From contig CAMZMU010000080.1 in the NCBI GenBank assembly GCA_947311845.1, positions 21,709,233-21,773,232 of the forward strand: a stretch of DNA of 64,000 nt, in the 5' to 3' direction. A program made the translations under genes and the position numbers. The notes under the pieces were generated by a model. That model saw nothing but the letters and a program-made list of their open reading frames with translations. It had not been told where the DNA came from and did not search any database. Origin of the DNA: Poa pratensis. Its lineage: Eukaryota; Streptophyta; Magnoliopsida; Poales; Poaceae. Below, piece after piece: positions 9,535 to 21,986 of this stretch (position 1 is its first letter; each line of letters begins with the position of its first letter).

Positions 9535-11711
9535 TTACATACTAATCGCTGTCTGTGTCTGTGGCATCACCGTCTGTGTCTGAGCGTCTGTGTCTGAGCT
9601 ATCACCATCTGAACCAGGATAGTCAATACAAGTACTATTACCACCACCGTATGCTCGGCTACTTGGGTGAACAACAGGCTGGTAGTTTTTGCAACCATAG
9701 CAATGCCCTAGAAAATAGAATGAAGAGATCGCCAAATATTAACATGAGAAAATAGTATGAAATAACGATACAATGGTATGAGATTGACAATGAAACATGG
9801 GGTAGAAGCAATATGACATGACATGAGACTGACAATATGACAACGATAAATATAGGAGATTGACGATGAAACATGGGAATATTAAGGAAGAAGCAATAGG
9901 AACTGTCAAGAAAACAGTAAAAATGAATGAACCCGAGTAATCAAGTGCATACCTGCATCATTTTCTCCAACTATACAGCACAGCATCACATCATTCTCAT
10001 TCCGAAACCAATAGTCAACTTCAGAGAAAAATAGCTTGGTACTGCCGGCATCAGCAGAATGATGGTCCTCAGGCTGCTTAGCTGTGAAGTTATAATGAAT
10101 GCAGCCCTCTCTAAACTCATAAAATATAGAGATAACTCGTACCTCCACCAGCTCAAACTGAAACAACAAAATGGAAATACAGTTAAATGGATTATCATGC
10201 GATACAAGTGCTGGATTACCACATTCCAATTGCCACACACCTCACATACACAGAAAGAGGAAGGAATACCTTGGTGTTGTTTGCTCTATTGTATTTACGC
10301 AGGGCTACCTCAGCGTGGTTACGCGCAGCGCTTTGTTGAAGGCCATCCTTCTTTCACGTAGAGCGTTCCTCACCTCCGGAGGTTTTCTCTCCTTCAGTAC
10401 AAATGGACGTCCAGAGAAAACATACGGGTTTGGGTCTATTCTCGGGGGTTGGGGCAAAGGGCACTTAAACATCTCAGCATGTTGCTCCAAGTTGATATTT
10501 TCAGGAGTACTCCTCTCCTTGGACATCCAACCAGCTTTCCTGATTCATCATTGTTAACATAAAAAGGATGAAATCACTTGTATATGTACGATTTACCCAG
10601 GTTGCTTTTTTTCTATGATGATGGTGTAAGCAGAATTCAAGAAACATGTTTAGAAGCTTCTCGCGTTTGTTAGGATTCAAATTTGACATGATCAATTGAA
10701 CAGGTACCATGTACGGATGCAAGATATAAACAGCTGCTATGGCAGGAACAGGCGGGAGGCATGACTTAACACAATGTGAGCAAATCATGAGTGCCTGTGA
10801 TATTATTAATTTATTGATTGCTGCGTTTTATGTTACAATTCTTAGCCCATTATTGATGCAGCTTGAACGTAGAATGTTTTTTGAAGCAACAAAATCAGCT
10901 AACCGTATAGGAACGGGAGGAATTGTATTACATATGTCCAGGAAAAATTAGTTTAGAATATAAACAAAAATAGATGACTTAATACCTGGAACGAGACGGT
11001 TTGAGTTATCGATCTTACAGACACATTTCAGAATGCCGAATGAAGATGCACAATGATGTTGAACGAAGTAGTCCAATAGAAAGTGAAGAGGTTAGGAGCT
11101 TTAATTTGCATACCTCCCCTCTGAAACGGTGCATGAGACTGCAACTTGGGAATGATGCTGTTGCTTTGTCTCCTCTGGCAAGACGGACAAATTCTTCTTC
11201 AACCTGCTCCAGAACATATCTGATTAAAATAGAATTACAGTAAAGCAGAGTAGTGAACCAAAACTATGATCATTCTTCTTTCAGAAAATTAAGAACAGTA
11301 AGAATTGAAAAATTATTTTTCTTGGGATGGATAATATTGATGTATTTTGCAGTACAATTCTTAGCCCATCACTGATGCACCTAGTAGTGCAGATTTTACT
11401 TTAGTCGGCTAACCATATGAGAACAGGAGGAATTGTGTTACCCATTTTCAGTAAAAAAAACAGTTTGGAATAAAAAAAAAGACAGCTTAATACTAGAAAC
11501 CAGAGGAATTGAGTAGATCTCGCTGTCACTTCTCATAATGCGGAATGCAGATGCATAATGGCGTTGAGCAGGGAGCAAACCAAGAATAAAGTGAAGTGGT
11601 TAGGAGTTTTACCTTGCATATCTCCCATTCGAATCAGCAGGTGAGACCGCAACTTGAGGTTGATGGTGTTGCTTTAGGTCCTCTGGCAAGACATGCGAAT
11701 TCTCATTACAC
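9535..11711 (-). pseudogene. DUF3615-type gene with a frameshift and repeated exons
   Basis: Five exons can be read on the - strand: 11711-11613, 11203-11114, 10539-10270, 10157-9953 and 9707-9535 (stop TAA at 9537-9535). All have AG/GT borders and compatible phases. The last three carry the DUF3615 signature: N-H-A-E-V-A-L-R-K-Y-N, then H-Y-N-F-T-A-K, L-F-F-S-E-V-D, a cysteine pair, and C-Y-G-C-K-N-Y. The function of this plant family is unknown. In the third exon the upstream frame hits a stop near 10302, while the conserved N-H-A-E-V continues in another frame. A base is therefore missing or gained near 10318. The first two exons resemble each other. The N-terminal start is unresolved (a candidate ATG is at 11840). 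It is probably a pseudogene, unless the shift is an assembly error. Confidence 0.6.
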
Positions 11712-11890
11712 CTGAACACCAGGCCAGATGATTTATTCAGAATAACCGCAAAAGGAAGCGGATTCGTCAACATATATAACCACTGGTTGACGAAAGCTTA
11801 CGTACGGCGGCACAGGTCCTCCTGATCCGTGATCCGCCATGACTGATTCCGCCGATCGACTGCGATTCGAGATCGCCGTACGCCCTCTGC

Positions 11891-11900
11891 TGCTATATAT
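11891..11900 (-). promoter_or_regulatory. Possible TATA box of the DUF3615-type gene
   Basis: TATATA lies about 50 bp upstream of the candidate ATG at 11840 on the - strand, inside a block shared with the left-edge copy near 835-930. Confidence 0.35.
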
Positions 11901-11959
11901 GACGACAGGGACGGCCACGAAGATGGAGGTTCCCGGAGTCTAAATCCGATCCGGTTTCC

Positions 11960-13834
11960 GATTGGTGCGTTCTAGGCTAAAATTATTTTTTTGACGGGCC
12001 TAATACGACCTGAGACATGTTTCGCTATTTGGGCTTAGACCCTTGAATCTGTACAGTATGCTTAAGGCCCAAGCCTCTAGTTTGGGCAAGCTTAGCCTTT
12101 TTTTTCAGAAAATTAAACGCAAGAAGAAACTCGATATATACTTAATGTTTGTGTGTGCAAACAATCCAATTTTACCAGATAAAGTATATAAGCTCGAATC
12201 AAATCAAAACAACAAGATACACAATTAAATAAGCTAGAGTAAATCACTAAGCACAACAAGGATATGTATAATATAAGGGGAAACATAGACGTCAGATGCA
12301 TCCCCAGATTTTTGTTTTGGGGATGACTCTAATCTTCATTGACCATACCGTGACAACAAAATTCACACAGACCGTCAGATCTACGCTTGTTGTACTTGAT
12401 CAAGCTCAACAAAATACTTGCCCAACCCACTAAACGAGGACCTTGAGACGACCTTCAATCTTCTCAAACGTTTCCGGTGCAAATACACAACTTGTAAGAT
12501 TCCAGGCTAGCCTAGAGGCTTAGTGTTTTCTAAAAAACCCAATAGTAAGAAATTTTGTTTGGCGGAATTGTAGATGCATGTCTCCTCTCTCTTTTTCATT
12601 ATTTGACTTATGTTTGGTCAACAAGAATGCAAGTGAATTTTCCGCTTATATATGACCAACCATCCTCATTATGCTCTGCAAGTCCTGCAACGCTAAGGTA
12701 TTCAGAAATTTTGATTTGCCCACACCAGCTACCGTTGCTACTTGCGAGTATCATGGCCGATCTACCTGATTCATAAGGCTCCTCGGTTCTTTTGACGGCT
12801 TAAAAACAAACCGGCCTTTCCCTAATTTCTCCCATAAGGCCGCGCTTGGATTGTCGTAATTTAGCCCAAAACCAGGCAATCCGTTGGGACAAATTCCGGA
12901 CCTCGCATGGTTCGTCTACAGCTGAAGCTCCGTGAGGAATTACGGGGTGGGAATAAACAACATTCCAATCGGGGCCTAAGCCGTCTGTTCATTACTTGGA
13001 ACTTGCAAAAGTAAATTTGTAAATAACGAGTTTAGAAAGTCCAACTAATAAAACAAACGACTTATTGAAGAAGGTGGGAAGGGTTCGCCTTATTTTTTTT
13101 CAGCCAGCAAAAGAATTGATAGGTAGGTACGCCGGCTTGTGAGCTTGACTATCGATTTTCATGAATTTATGACTCGTAAATATTCTCTTTTGTGTGTTAA
13201 TTTTGTCATCTCTTTTTTAAAGCATAGTCCGGTAGAGAACCTCTCTCTCTCTCGATGAGTTTAAAAAGATCCATAGAGACGGGAGAGCAGCCGAAGCTAC
13301 TCGAGCTGGCGAAAAGACCAAACACCTTTCTATATGTGGAAAAGGGGGCCAACGATCATGCTCACAATTCACAAACCGACTGCTTCGAACCTGACAAAAC
13401 ATTTCAGAGCATAGACAACCTAAACATTTAGATTAGCCGCGCGCCTAACAGGATCGATGTGGAGGCCTCGTGAATAGCCGACCTCTCGTTTAATTAATTA
13501 CCGGAAAACGACTAGACTCGTCGTTTTCTTCCTGTTCCCTGCTTAGCCATCCACACGACGTACGCGCGCGGGCGTTGAACTAGACTAGAACCGGCCATGA
13601 GATCACGTTATCTTTGTTCCCTATCGTACCGGCAGTGTCACCACCAGGACTAGCGCCGGACATCATGGTCGTGCACCGCCCTGTTCAGGAGAAAGAAAAT
13701 GGTGGCCGGGGCTCTCCGCGGTGGCATAGTGCGGAGTACAAAAGGTCTTCAGCCAATATAGTGGCATAGTGCGGAGTGCGGACAGTGGTTCGTATAGCGT
13801 AGCAGTGTAACCCTGTTCGAGAAGAAAGATGTAC
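11960..13834. other. No gene seen; intergenic DNA
   Basis: Short open frames only. 12836-12995 has ends that weakly mirror each other (GGCCGCGCTTGGATTG against CCAATCGGGGCC) and may be an old MITE. The rest shows no recognisable gene or repeat. Confidence 0.4.
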
Positions 13835-14150
13835 AGTAGCGGGAAAATAGCAGCCACGTCGTTGGTAAGAATTTCTCTCGTGCGACGCTTATGTGTGCGC
13901 AAATAACCTAGGCCCGATATGGACCTTAAACGCAAGCTGTTAGGATTATGTGAGCCTGGTGGGACCCACAACTTATCCACATCAGCACATGATGTCCTGA
14001 GCACGGGACCCACAACTTATCCACCTCACCGCGTGGGACCCACTACTTCCCGCTCGTACAAAGCCATCTCCGTGCCCGAGCCATCCCCGCGACCGTTGCA
14101 TCCTCCTCCCCCGCATCCTATGTTCCCTTTCTTCTTCTTCTCCGGCGACG
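13835..14150 (+). repeat. Inverted copy of the GRF pseudogene upstream region
   Basis: This block matches the reverse complement of about 26530-26900, which is the upstream region of the GRF zinc-finger pseudogene. Shared words include GCTGTTAGGATTATGTGAGC, CTCTCGTGCGAC, GTGGGACCCAC, ACTTATCCAC and CTTCTCCGGCGAC. Inside, the unit GGGACCCACAACTTATCCAC occurs twice (13962 and 14006), and a shorter third copy follows at 14034. No GRF coding sequence follows here, so only the promoter and leader were copied or kept. Confidence 0.6.
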
Positions 14151-14503
14151 AAGCATGACAACGCTGGCGATAGATGTCGAGATTTTCTGAACTGAAGCAT
14201 TTCTGAACCGAAGCTTAATTTTGGACCATTTCTGAACCGAAGCAGAGAACACTAATTCGCAAAAAAAGAAGAAGCAGATAACACTAAACTGAACTGAAAC
14301 TGAACTAAACATATTACACATTTCATGGCGGGCATACATAAGTTCGTCAGTGGCATTCATTGGATCAAAAGCCACACGGCACACACGCAAACACTGCTTA
14401 CATAGCGTAATTTTCGAACCGCTGCTCTACCCCTAACCTAAGATCCAAAATTGGGCTCACACCGGAGCCCACGGGTGCGGCGGCGACGAGGCGGCGGCGC
14501 CGC

Positions 14504-14643
14504 TCAGTCGGAGTTGGAGCCGAGGTCGATGACAGGGTTGCGTGATGCTTCGAGAGCCTGCTGGAGGCGCAATTCATCGAGCTCCTCTTCCAGGCGGCAG
14601 CGCGCGTCGAGCTCCTGCTGCTGCTCCTTGCTGCGCTGGATCA
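14504..14643 (-). pseudogene. C-terminal part of a gene split by the gypsy insertion
   Basis: On the - strand an open frame runs from the edge of the LTR at 14643 to a TGA stop at 14506-14504. It encodes a charged, probably helical tail rich in E, Q, R and L that ends in N-P-V-I-D-L-G-S-N-S-D. It stops abruptly at the first base of the LTR, so the retrotransposon interrupted the coding region. The N-terminal part is probably at 21450-21553. I do not recognise the family. Confidence 0.5.
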
Positions 14644-16232
14644 TGATACGTCTCAAACGTATCTATAATTTTTGATGTTCCATGTTGATATTATACCAAT
14701 TGTTACATGTTTTGCATCCACTTCATATCATTTTTATACATTTTTTAGGACTAACCTATTAACAAGATGCCACAGTGCCAGTTCCTGTTTTCTGCTGTTT
14801 TTGTATTCCAGAAAAGCTGTTCTGAAAATATTCTCGGAATTGGACGAAAATCAACGGAGCTCCCTATTCCATCGACACGTACACGGAGTCCAAAGGGGAG
14901 ACGGAGGAGCGCCAGGAGGCGGCCACACAAGGGCTCGGCGCGGCCCCACCTCCTGCCGCGTCGAGGGTGCGTGCGGGCCCCTCGGGTGCCCTCAGCCGCC
15001 GCCCTTTCGCCTATTTATTCCCCCGACGCGAAAACCCTAAATACCCGAGTCATATTCCACGAAAAGTTCAAGAGGCGCCGCCGTCGTCAACCCTAGCTCG
15101 GGAGGGTTCTGAAGCTCTTCCCGGCACCCTGCCGGAGAGGGGAATCATCACCGGAGGGCTCACATCGTCATGCCTGCCTCCGGAGTGATGCGTGAGTAGT
15201 TCATCCTTGAACTACGGGTCCATAGCAGTAGCTAGATGGTTGTCTCTCCACTTTATGCTATCATGTTTAGATCTTGTGAGCTGCCTAATGATCAAGATCA
15301 TCTTATTGTAATGCTACATGTTGTGTTTGCTGGGATCCGATGAATATTGAATACTATGATCAAGTTGATTATTAATCTATGTTACATGTTATTTATGATC
15401 TTGCATGCTTTCCGTTACTAGTAGATGTTTTGGCCAAGTAGATGCTTGTAACTTCAAGAGTGAGTATTTATGCTAGATAGTGGGTTCAGTCTCCAGTAAT
15501 CTGGGTGAGTGACAGCAACGTCTAAGGTTGTGGATGTGCTGTTGCCACTAGGGATAACCTAACAATGCTATGTCCACGGTCATATGTACTTGTTTACATT
15601 ACGCACATTACTTAATGCGATTATCCGTTGCTTGCAACTTAATACCAACGGGGAACACGGATGTCAACCTGAAGGTGGATTATTAGTCATAGATGCGGTT
15701 GGATAACGGTCTATGTATCTTGTCGTAATGCCCAATTAAATATCATGGTAGTTATCTTGTCATATATATGCATTGTCATGCGCTCAATATTTTATCAATT
15801 GCCCAGCTGTAATTTGTTTACCCAACATGTCGTTTATCTTTATGGAGAGACACCACTAGTGAACTGTGGACCCGGTCCATTCTTTTACACTGATAAAACA
15901 CCAACTGCAAACAATTGTTCTCTTTTACTTTCTGCAATTAAACATTATTTTCACACCATACGTTTAATCCTTTGTTACAGCAAGCCGGGAAGATTGACAA
16001 CCTTCCTGTTTCGTTGGGGCAAAGTAGTTTGATTGTGTTGTGTGCAGGTTCCACGTCGGTCGCCGGATTCCCTGTGTTGCGCCGTGCCATATTCTGCCAC
16101 CAACAACCTTCTGAAGTGTCCTACTCCTACTGGTTCGATAACCTTGGTTTCATACTGAGGGAAAACTTGCTGCTGCATGCTTCATACCTTCCTCTTGGGG
16201 TCTCCCAACGAACGTGTAATTTCACGTCATCA
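14644..16232 (+). repeat. 5' LTR of the gypsy element
   Basis: Starts TGATACG and probably ends ...CGTCATCA just before the primer site, about 1.59 kb. It holds a GC-rich part with a likely leader at 14890-15180. Confidence 0.65.
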
Positions 16233-16244
16233 AGCATAATTTTC

Positions 16245-16262
16245 TGGCGCCGTTGCCGGGGA
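16245..16262 (+). promoter_or_regulatory. Primer-binding site
   Basis: TGGCGCCGTTGCCGGGGA, the usual primer site of Athila-type elements in Triticeae. A second copy at about 16321-16338 follows another ATAATTTTC word, so this region was locally duplicated. Confidence 0.75.
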
Positions 16263-16506
16263 GTGGAAGTACTTCGGTTCAGCAGTCTCCTAACTTCCCC
16301 TTCAACACGCCATAATTTTCTGGCGCCGTTGCCGGGGAGAGCAGGCTTCTGCAAGGGGAGTCTCACGCTTCCAATCTCTTTACTTTGTTTTTGTCTTGCT
16401 TAGTTTATTTTATTTTATCTTGTTTGCTTTTAATTATCAAAAACACAAAAAAATTAGTTACTTTTATTTTCAAGTTATTATTTTCTGTCTTGTTTTAATT
16501 TGCTAA

Positions 16507-18580
16507 AATGAGTACCCTGAGAACACTAAGTTGTGTGATTTCACTAGCACAAACAACAATGATTTCATATGCACACCTATTGCTCCACCTGCTTCTAAAG
16601 CAGAGTTTTATGAAATTAAACCTGCACTTTTAAATCTTGTTATGAAAGAGCAATTTTCTGGTGTTAGTACTGATGATGCTGCTGCTCACCTTAATAACTT
16701 TGTTGAACTTTGTGAAATGCAAAAGCTAAGGAAGTAGATGGTGATATTATTAAACTGAAACTTTTTCCTTTCTCCTTGAGAGGACGTGCTAAAGAATGGT
16801 TGCTATCTTTGCCTAGAAATAGTATTGATTCATGGACTAAATGCAAAGATGCTTTCATTGGAAAATATTATCCTCCTGCTAAGATTATATCTTTGAGAAG
16901 TAGCATAATGAATTTTAAGCAATTTGATAATGAACATGTTGCTCAAGCATGGGAGAGAATGAAATCATTGGTTAAAATTGTCCCACTCATGGACTGACTA
17001 CTTGGATGATCATCCAAACCTTCTATGCAGGATTAAATTTTTCTTCGAGGAATTTGTTGGATTCGGCCTCTGGAGGTACCTTTATGTCCATCACTTTGGG
17101 TGCTGCAACAAAGCTTCTAGATGATATGATGATAAATTATTCTGAGTGGCACACCGAGAGAGCTCCAACAGGTAAAAGGTAAATTCTGTTGAAGAAACCT
17201 CTTCCTTGAGTGCTAAAATTGATACTATTATGTCTATGCTTGCAAATGGTCAAGTGCATGTTGATCCAAATAATGTTCCTTTAGCTTCTTTGGTTGCTCA
17301 AGAAGAGCATGTTGATGTGAACTTCATTAAAAATAATAAACAATGCTTATAGGAATAATTTTGGTAATGGTAATTATAAGCCTATCCTTCTAATGGTGGC
17401 AATGGTTATGGTAATTCCTATGGTAGTTCCTACAACAATAATAAAAGTGTACCCTCTGATCTTGAAGTTATGCTTAAGGATTTTATTAGTACACAAACTG
17501 CTTTCAATAAAACTGTTGAGGAAAAACTAGGGAAAATTGATGTTCTTGCCTCTAAGTTGATAGTCTTGCTCTTGATGTTGAATTTTGAAAATAAAGAACA
17601 TGCCTCATGATGTTAAAGAGAGCAAAACTCTCAATGCTATACAAATTAAAATTGATAATAATGTGAGGATGCTAGCCGAATTGCATGCTAGATGGGAAAG
17701 AGAGGATGAAATTGCTAGAAAGAATAGTATTGCTAGAGTTTGTACTATTTCTACTACTGAAAATGCTTTAACTCAAGTGTTAGTAAACTCCTACTATTAA
17801 TGGCAAGATAATTGGTGTTGGCAATGTTTCTACTTCTATTGCAAAACGTTTCAAAATGCCTGATAACTCTGAAACTGTTCTTGATAAAAATGCTGAAATT
17901 TCTAGTAATGATGAAGATAATAGCTCCATTACCTTTGATGATAATGATTTTGATTTTGATGGTTGTAATCTTCTGAAGTAATTATGTTCTTGCAAAAGCT
18001 AGCTAGAAGTCCTAAAGCAAGTGAAATAAACATGGCTTTTACTAAACATATTACTAATGCTCTCATACAAGTTAGGGAAGAAAAATTGAAACGTGAAGTA
18101 TCCATCCCTAGGAAGTTAGAAGATGGTTGGGAGCCCATCATTAAAATGAAGTTGAATAACTTTGATTGCAATGCTTTGTGTGACCTTGGTGCTAGTGTTT
18201 CTGTTATGCCTAAAAGACTTTATGATATGCTTGATTTAGCACCTTTGGAAAATTGTTATTTGGATGTTCACCTTGCTGATGCTACTATAAAAAACCTTTG
18301 GGTAGAATTGATGATGTTCTTATCATGGTTAATAACAACTTTGTCCCTGTTGATTTGTTGTTTTGGATATTGAATGCAATCCATCTTGTCCTATTGTGCT
18401 TGGAAGACCTTTTCTTAGAACTGTTGGTGCTATTATTGATATGAGAGAAGGGAATATTAAATATCAATTCCTCTCAAGAAAGGTATGGAACACTTCCTAG
18501 GAAGAAGATAAAACCACCTTATGATTCTATTGTTCGAACAAACTATAATGTTGATGCTTCTACACTTGGTAATACTTGAT
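16507..18580 (+). pseudogene. Degenerate gag-protease region of the gypsy element
   Basis: Broken into several frames. 16531-16737 holds the gag start (K-L-C-D-F-T and A-E-F-Y-E-I-K-P-A-L-L-N). 16776-16997 has the retrotrans_gag core R-G-R-A-K-E-W-L-L-S-L-P with S-W-x-K-C-K-D-A-F. 17984-18373 includes C-D-L-G-A-S-V-S-V-M-P, the aspartic-protease-like segment where Athila-type elements have D-L-G-A. The stretch to 18580 keeps a related tail (V-L-G-R-P-F-L-R). Stops separate all of these. Gag would form the virus-like particle of the retrotransposon; this copy cannot. Confidence 0.75.
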
Positions 18581-21111
18581 GCATGCTTTGTGCCTAGCTA
18601 AAAGGCGTTAAAGAAAAGCGCTTATGGGAGGCAACCCATTTTTATTTCTGCAATTTTTCTTTTATTGAGTCAAGGAGGTTGTTTACTTCTGTAGCAACTC
18701 CTTTGTATCTTTACTTTTCTCGCATTGTTGTGCCAAGAGTAGTCTCTAATGATAAGATGATGCTAATTTTGATTGCTGCGCAGAAACAGATTTCTGCTGT
18801 TCACCGTATTAATTATCTAAAATCACAGAATGTGATTTAAATCTGAAATTTTTGTGCGTAATCTGATGTATGTACGCATCTTTCATTAGTTCAAAGTTTT
18901 TCGATCTGAGCATCGTAAGTGCCTCGAAAAAATTCGTCTTTGCGGACTGTTCTGTTTTAGACAGATTATGTTTTTATTTTGCATTCTCTCTTTTACTAGT
19001 GTTGGTGGAATTCTTTTTTGGGTGGAAGAGCTTCACATAACATCAGTGGCAGTAGCTAATGTTTAAAGTAACGGTCATATTGCGTCTTTACAGAACATGT
19101 GAGTTTTTGATTGTGCACTAACCCTCTAATGAGATTTACTTTGAGTTTGGTGTGGCGGAAGTTTTCAAGGGTCAAGAGGAAGAGTGATATAATAGGATCA
19201 AGAAGAGTGAAGAGCTTAAGCTTGGGGAGGCTCCCATGGATCTCCCCAGCATATTTCAAGAAGACTCAAGCGTCTAAGCTTGGGGATGCCCAAGGCATCC
19301 CCTTCTTCATCGTCAAAATTATCAGGTCATCTCTAGTGAAACTATATTTTAATTCTTTCACATCATATGTGCTTTTCTTGGAGCGTCTGTGTGCTTTTAT
19401 TTTCAGTATTGCATTTTATTTTCAATAAAGCTTGACTGGACCCTAGCATTCTTGATTGGGAGAGAGACACGCTCCGCTTTTTCATGAGAATACTCCTATT
19501 CTTCACTTATATTTGTTGAGTATTCATATCTAGCGCTGTTCAGCTTTTAGCTCTTGTTTTCATGTATCTCTTGTCAGAGCTATTAGTTCTTTTAAAGAAA
19601 GTACTCTCTTACTTCACTTATACTTGTTTGGAGAGTTATTGAAATAAGTTGATTGGTGTTTGGTTGGAACAGAAAATGTTGCATGTGGTAAATGGTATAA
19701 TGGAAAAGACTTGCATACTTGTAGATCACTAATATGGATAATTTGATACTTGTCAATTGTTTTGAGTTAACAAGTAGGTCATGATTAAATTTTGCATCAT
19801 GTAAGTTAAGCCCATTAGTGAAGAACTACCGTAAAGCTTGTTGAAATTTGGTTTGCATGGTGGTATCTCTAAGGTCTAGATATTTTCTATAAAAGGGTTT
19901 GGTTAACAAGGAAGACGGTATGAAGTCTTATAATGCTTGCAATATGTTGTCATATAAAACTTGGTGTACGGTTGATATTCTTGTTTGCTTACATAACCTT
20001 GCTAGCCTAAACTCTGTACTGAGAGGGAATGCTTCTCGTGCATCCAAATCCTTGAGCCAAAATCCATGCCATTTGTGTCCACCATAACTACCTATATGTG
20101 GTATTTCCTTGCCACTCCAAGTAAATTTTTCATGTGCTACCTTTAAACTATTCAAAATTGTTACTACTCCTTTTTGTGTCAATGTTTACCAAGCTCATGA
20201 GGACGTGGTGGATGTCTTTATGGCACTTGTCAAGCAGACTTTACCATCAGACTAGCGGCATATACATCCGCTTATCTATTAATTTTGCAAAAAGAGCTGG
20301 CAACGGGGTGCCCAGTCCCAATTAATTACAACTTTAACCGCTTAATTCTCTTCACATTTTTGCCCTGATTTATCAGTCAAGCAATAATACCAGTGAAATA
20401 TCTGCATGTGTAAACAAAATAGAAAAGAGGGATGATCTGCTTGCTGGTAGAAATAACGTCCTTCATGGGAGCCGCTCTTAAAAGTCTGTTTGGCCGGGGT
20501 CATATTGTACTTTCCACTACTGATTCGTTGACCAATTAACACACACCTCCAAAACTTAATTTTTACTCTCTATATGATTTCAAAAACTAAAAAGCTCTAG
20601 CACATGATTTAATCCTGCTTCCCTCTGCGAAGGGCCTTTCTTTTACTTTTATGTTGAGTCAGTTTTCCTCTTCTTTCTATCTTCCACAAGCAAACACTAG
20701 TGTCAACTTTGGTACAACATTTTTATATGCTACATATTGGACTTATTATATTGCTTTGTGTTGACAATATCCATGAGATAAATATGTTGAAAGTTGAAGC
20801 AAACGCTGAAACTTAAATCTTCCTTTGTGTTGGTTAAATACCTTTTATTAGAATCTATTGCTTTATGAGTTAACACCTATGTAAACCTGTGGATGCATTG
20901 TCTCCAAAGTACTATTCATGAAAAGTTTAGCTTGTATGATTCAGTGTTTACTCATTATCTATTTGGTAGCAAATTATAGATCATTGACTTGGATCACTTC
21001 ATTCACTTACATGTGCCTTACAATACTATTTAATCAAGATTATGATGGTAGCATGTCACTTCAAAAATTATTTTGTTTTATCGTTTACCTACTCGAGGAT
21101 GAGTAGGAACT

Positions 21112-21125
21112 AAGCTTGGGGATGC
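21112..21125 (+). promoter_or_regulatory. Polypurine tract before the 3' LTR
   Basis: AAGCTTGGGGATGC lies directly before TGATACG of the 3' LTR, the place where plus-strand DNA synthesis is primed. Confidence 0.65.
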
Positions 21126-21449
21126 TGATACGTCTCAAACGTATCTATAATTTTTGATATTCCATGTTGATATTATACCAATTGTTACATGTTTTGCATC
21201 CACTTCATATCATTTTTATACATTTTTTGGGACTAACCTATTAACAAGATATCACAGTGCCAGTTCCTGTTTTCTGCTGTTTTTGTATTCCAGAAAAGCT
21301 GTTCTGGAAATATTCTCGGAATTGGACGAAAATCAACGGAGGTCCCTATTTCACCGACACGTACACGGAGTCCAAAGGGGGGACGGAGGAGAGCCAGGAG
21401 GCGGCCACACAAGGGCTCGGCGCGGCCCCACCTCCTGCCGCGCCGAGGG
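21126..21449 (+). repeat. Truncated 3' LTR
   Basis: Matches the start of the 5' LTR (14644-14968) until CGAGGGT, then changes to unrelated sequence. About 80 percent of the LTR is missing. Confidence 0.75.
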
Positions 21450-21553
21450 TCCCGCCGCTTCCGAATGGGGTCCCGCCGCTTCCGCTCCTCGTCGGAGCGG
21501 TTTCCACCGCCAGAATGGCCACCGCGAGCGCTTGAACCCCCACGCCTCAACAT
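21450..21553 (-). pseudogene. N-terminal part of the gene split by the gypsy insertion
   Basis: On the - strand an ATG at 21553-21551 opens a frame of about 35 codons rich in G, S, R and K, ending in two R-K-R-R-D-P-like repeats at the LTR breakpoint. Orientation and order fit the C-terminal fragment at 14504-14643, with the retrotransposon between. Sequence may have been lost at the break. 21560-21880 would be its promoter and leader. The family is not recognised. Confidence 0.4.
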
Positions 21554-21986
21554 CGTTCGGCGGGGCTAGATCTGTAGGCGTAGGGGAGGAATTTGGTCGC
21601 CGGCGGCGAGTGTGTGGGAGCGGCGCGGATCTGAGTGAGTGGGGAATAGCTAGGGTACGACGTCTTTCGTGGATAAGAAGGGGAACGGGAGGCGGTCGGA
21701 AAAAAATAGTACCACTGGTTGGGCCGTGGCATGAGATAAGACAAGGCCCAAAGATAAGAGGCCCACCTTAGTTGGTTGGCCCGTGCCATATGCGTGTTTG
21801 CAATAAATAAGACACTCCAGCCAATCAGAGCGCAGAACGAGAGTGTCGCGGATCATCGTGTCTCAGCCGATCTCAACCGTCCGCGCTAGATTCCTTCTAG
21901 AAGCCGTCGATCCAACGGCTAGGGTTACGCGGGGTTTCGGCTGGGTCAACGGGGTTTTGTGTGGGTTGACCAAATTAGGGTTTAGC

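Larger units (their letters stand above)
14644..21449 (+). mobile_element. Athila-like gypsy retrotransposon, gag only, 3' LTR broken
   Basis: It begins with TGATACGTCTC at 14644. Inside are a primer-binding site, a degenerate gag-protease region, long non-coding sequence with the GCTTGGGGATGCCC-type words usual in such Triticeae elements, a polypurine tract at 21112-21125, and a second LTR start at 21126. No reverse transcriptase, RNase H or integrase is present, so it is non-autonomous. The 3' LTR matches the 5' LTR for only about 325 bp (about 11 differences by eye). The remaining 1.26 kb and the right TSD are gone. The left flank is the split gene. Confidence 0.85.
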
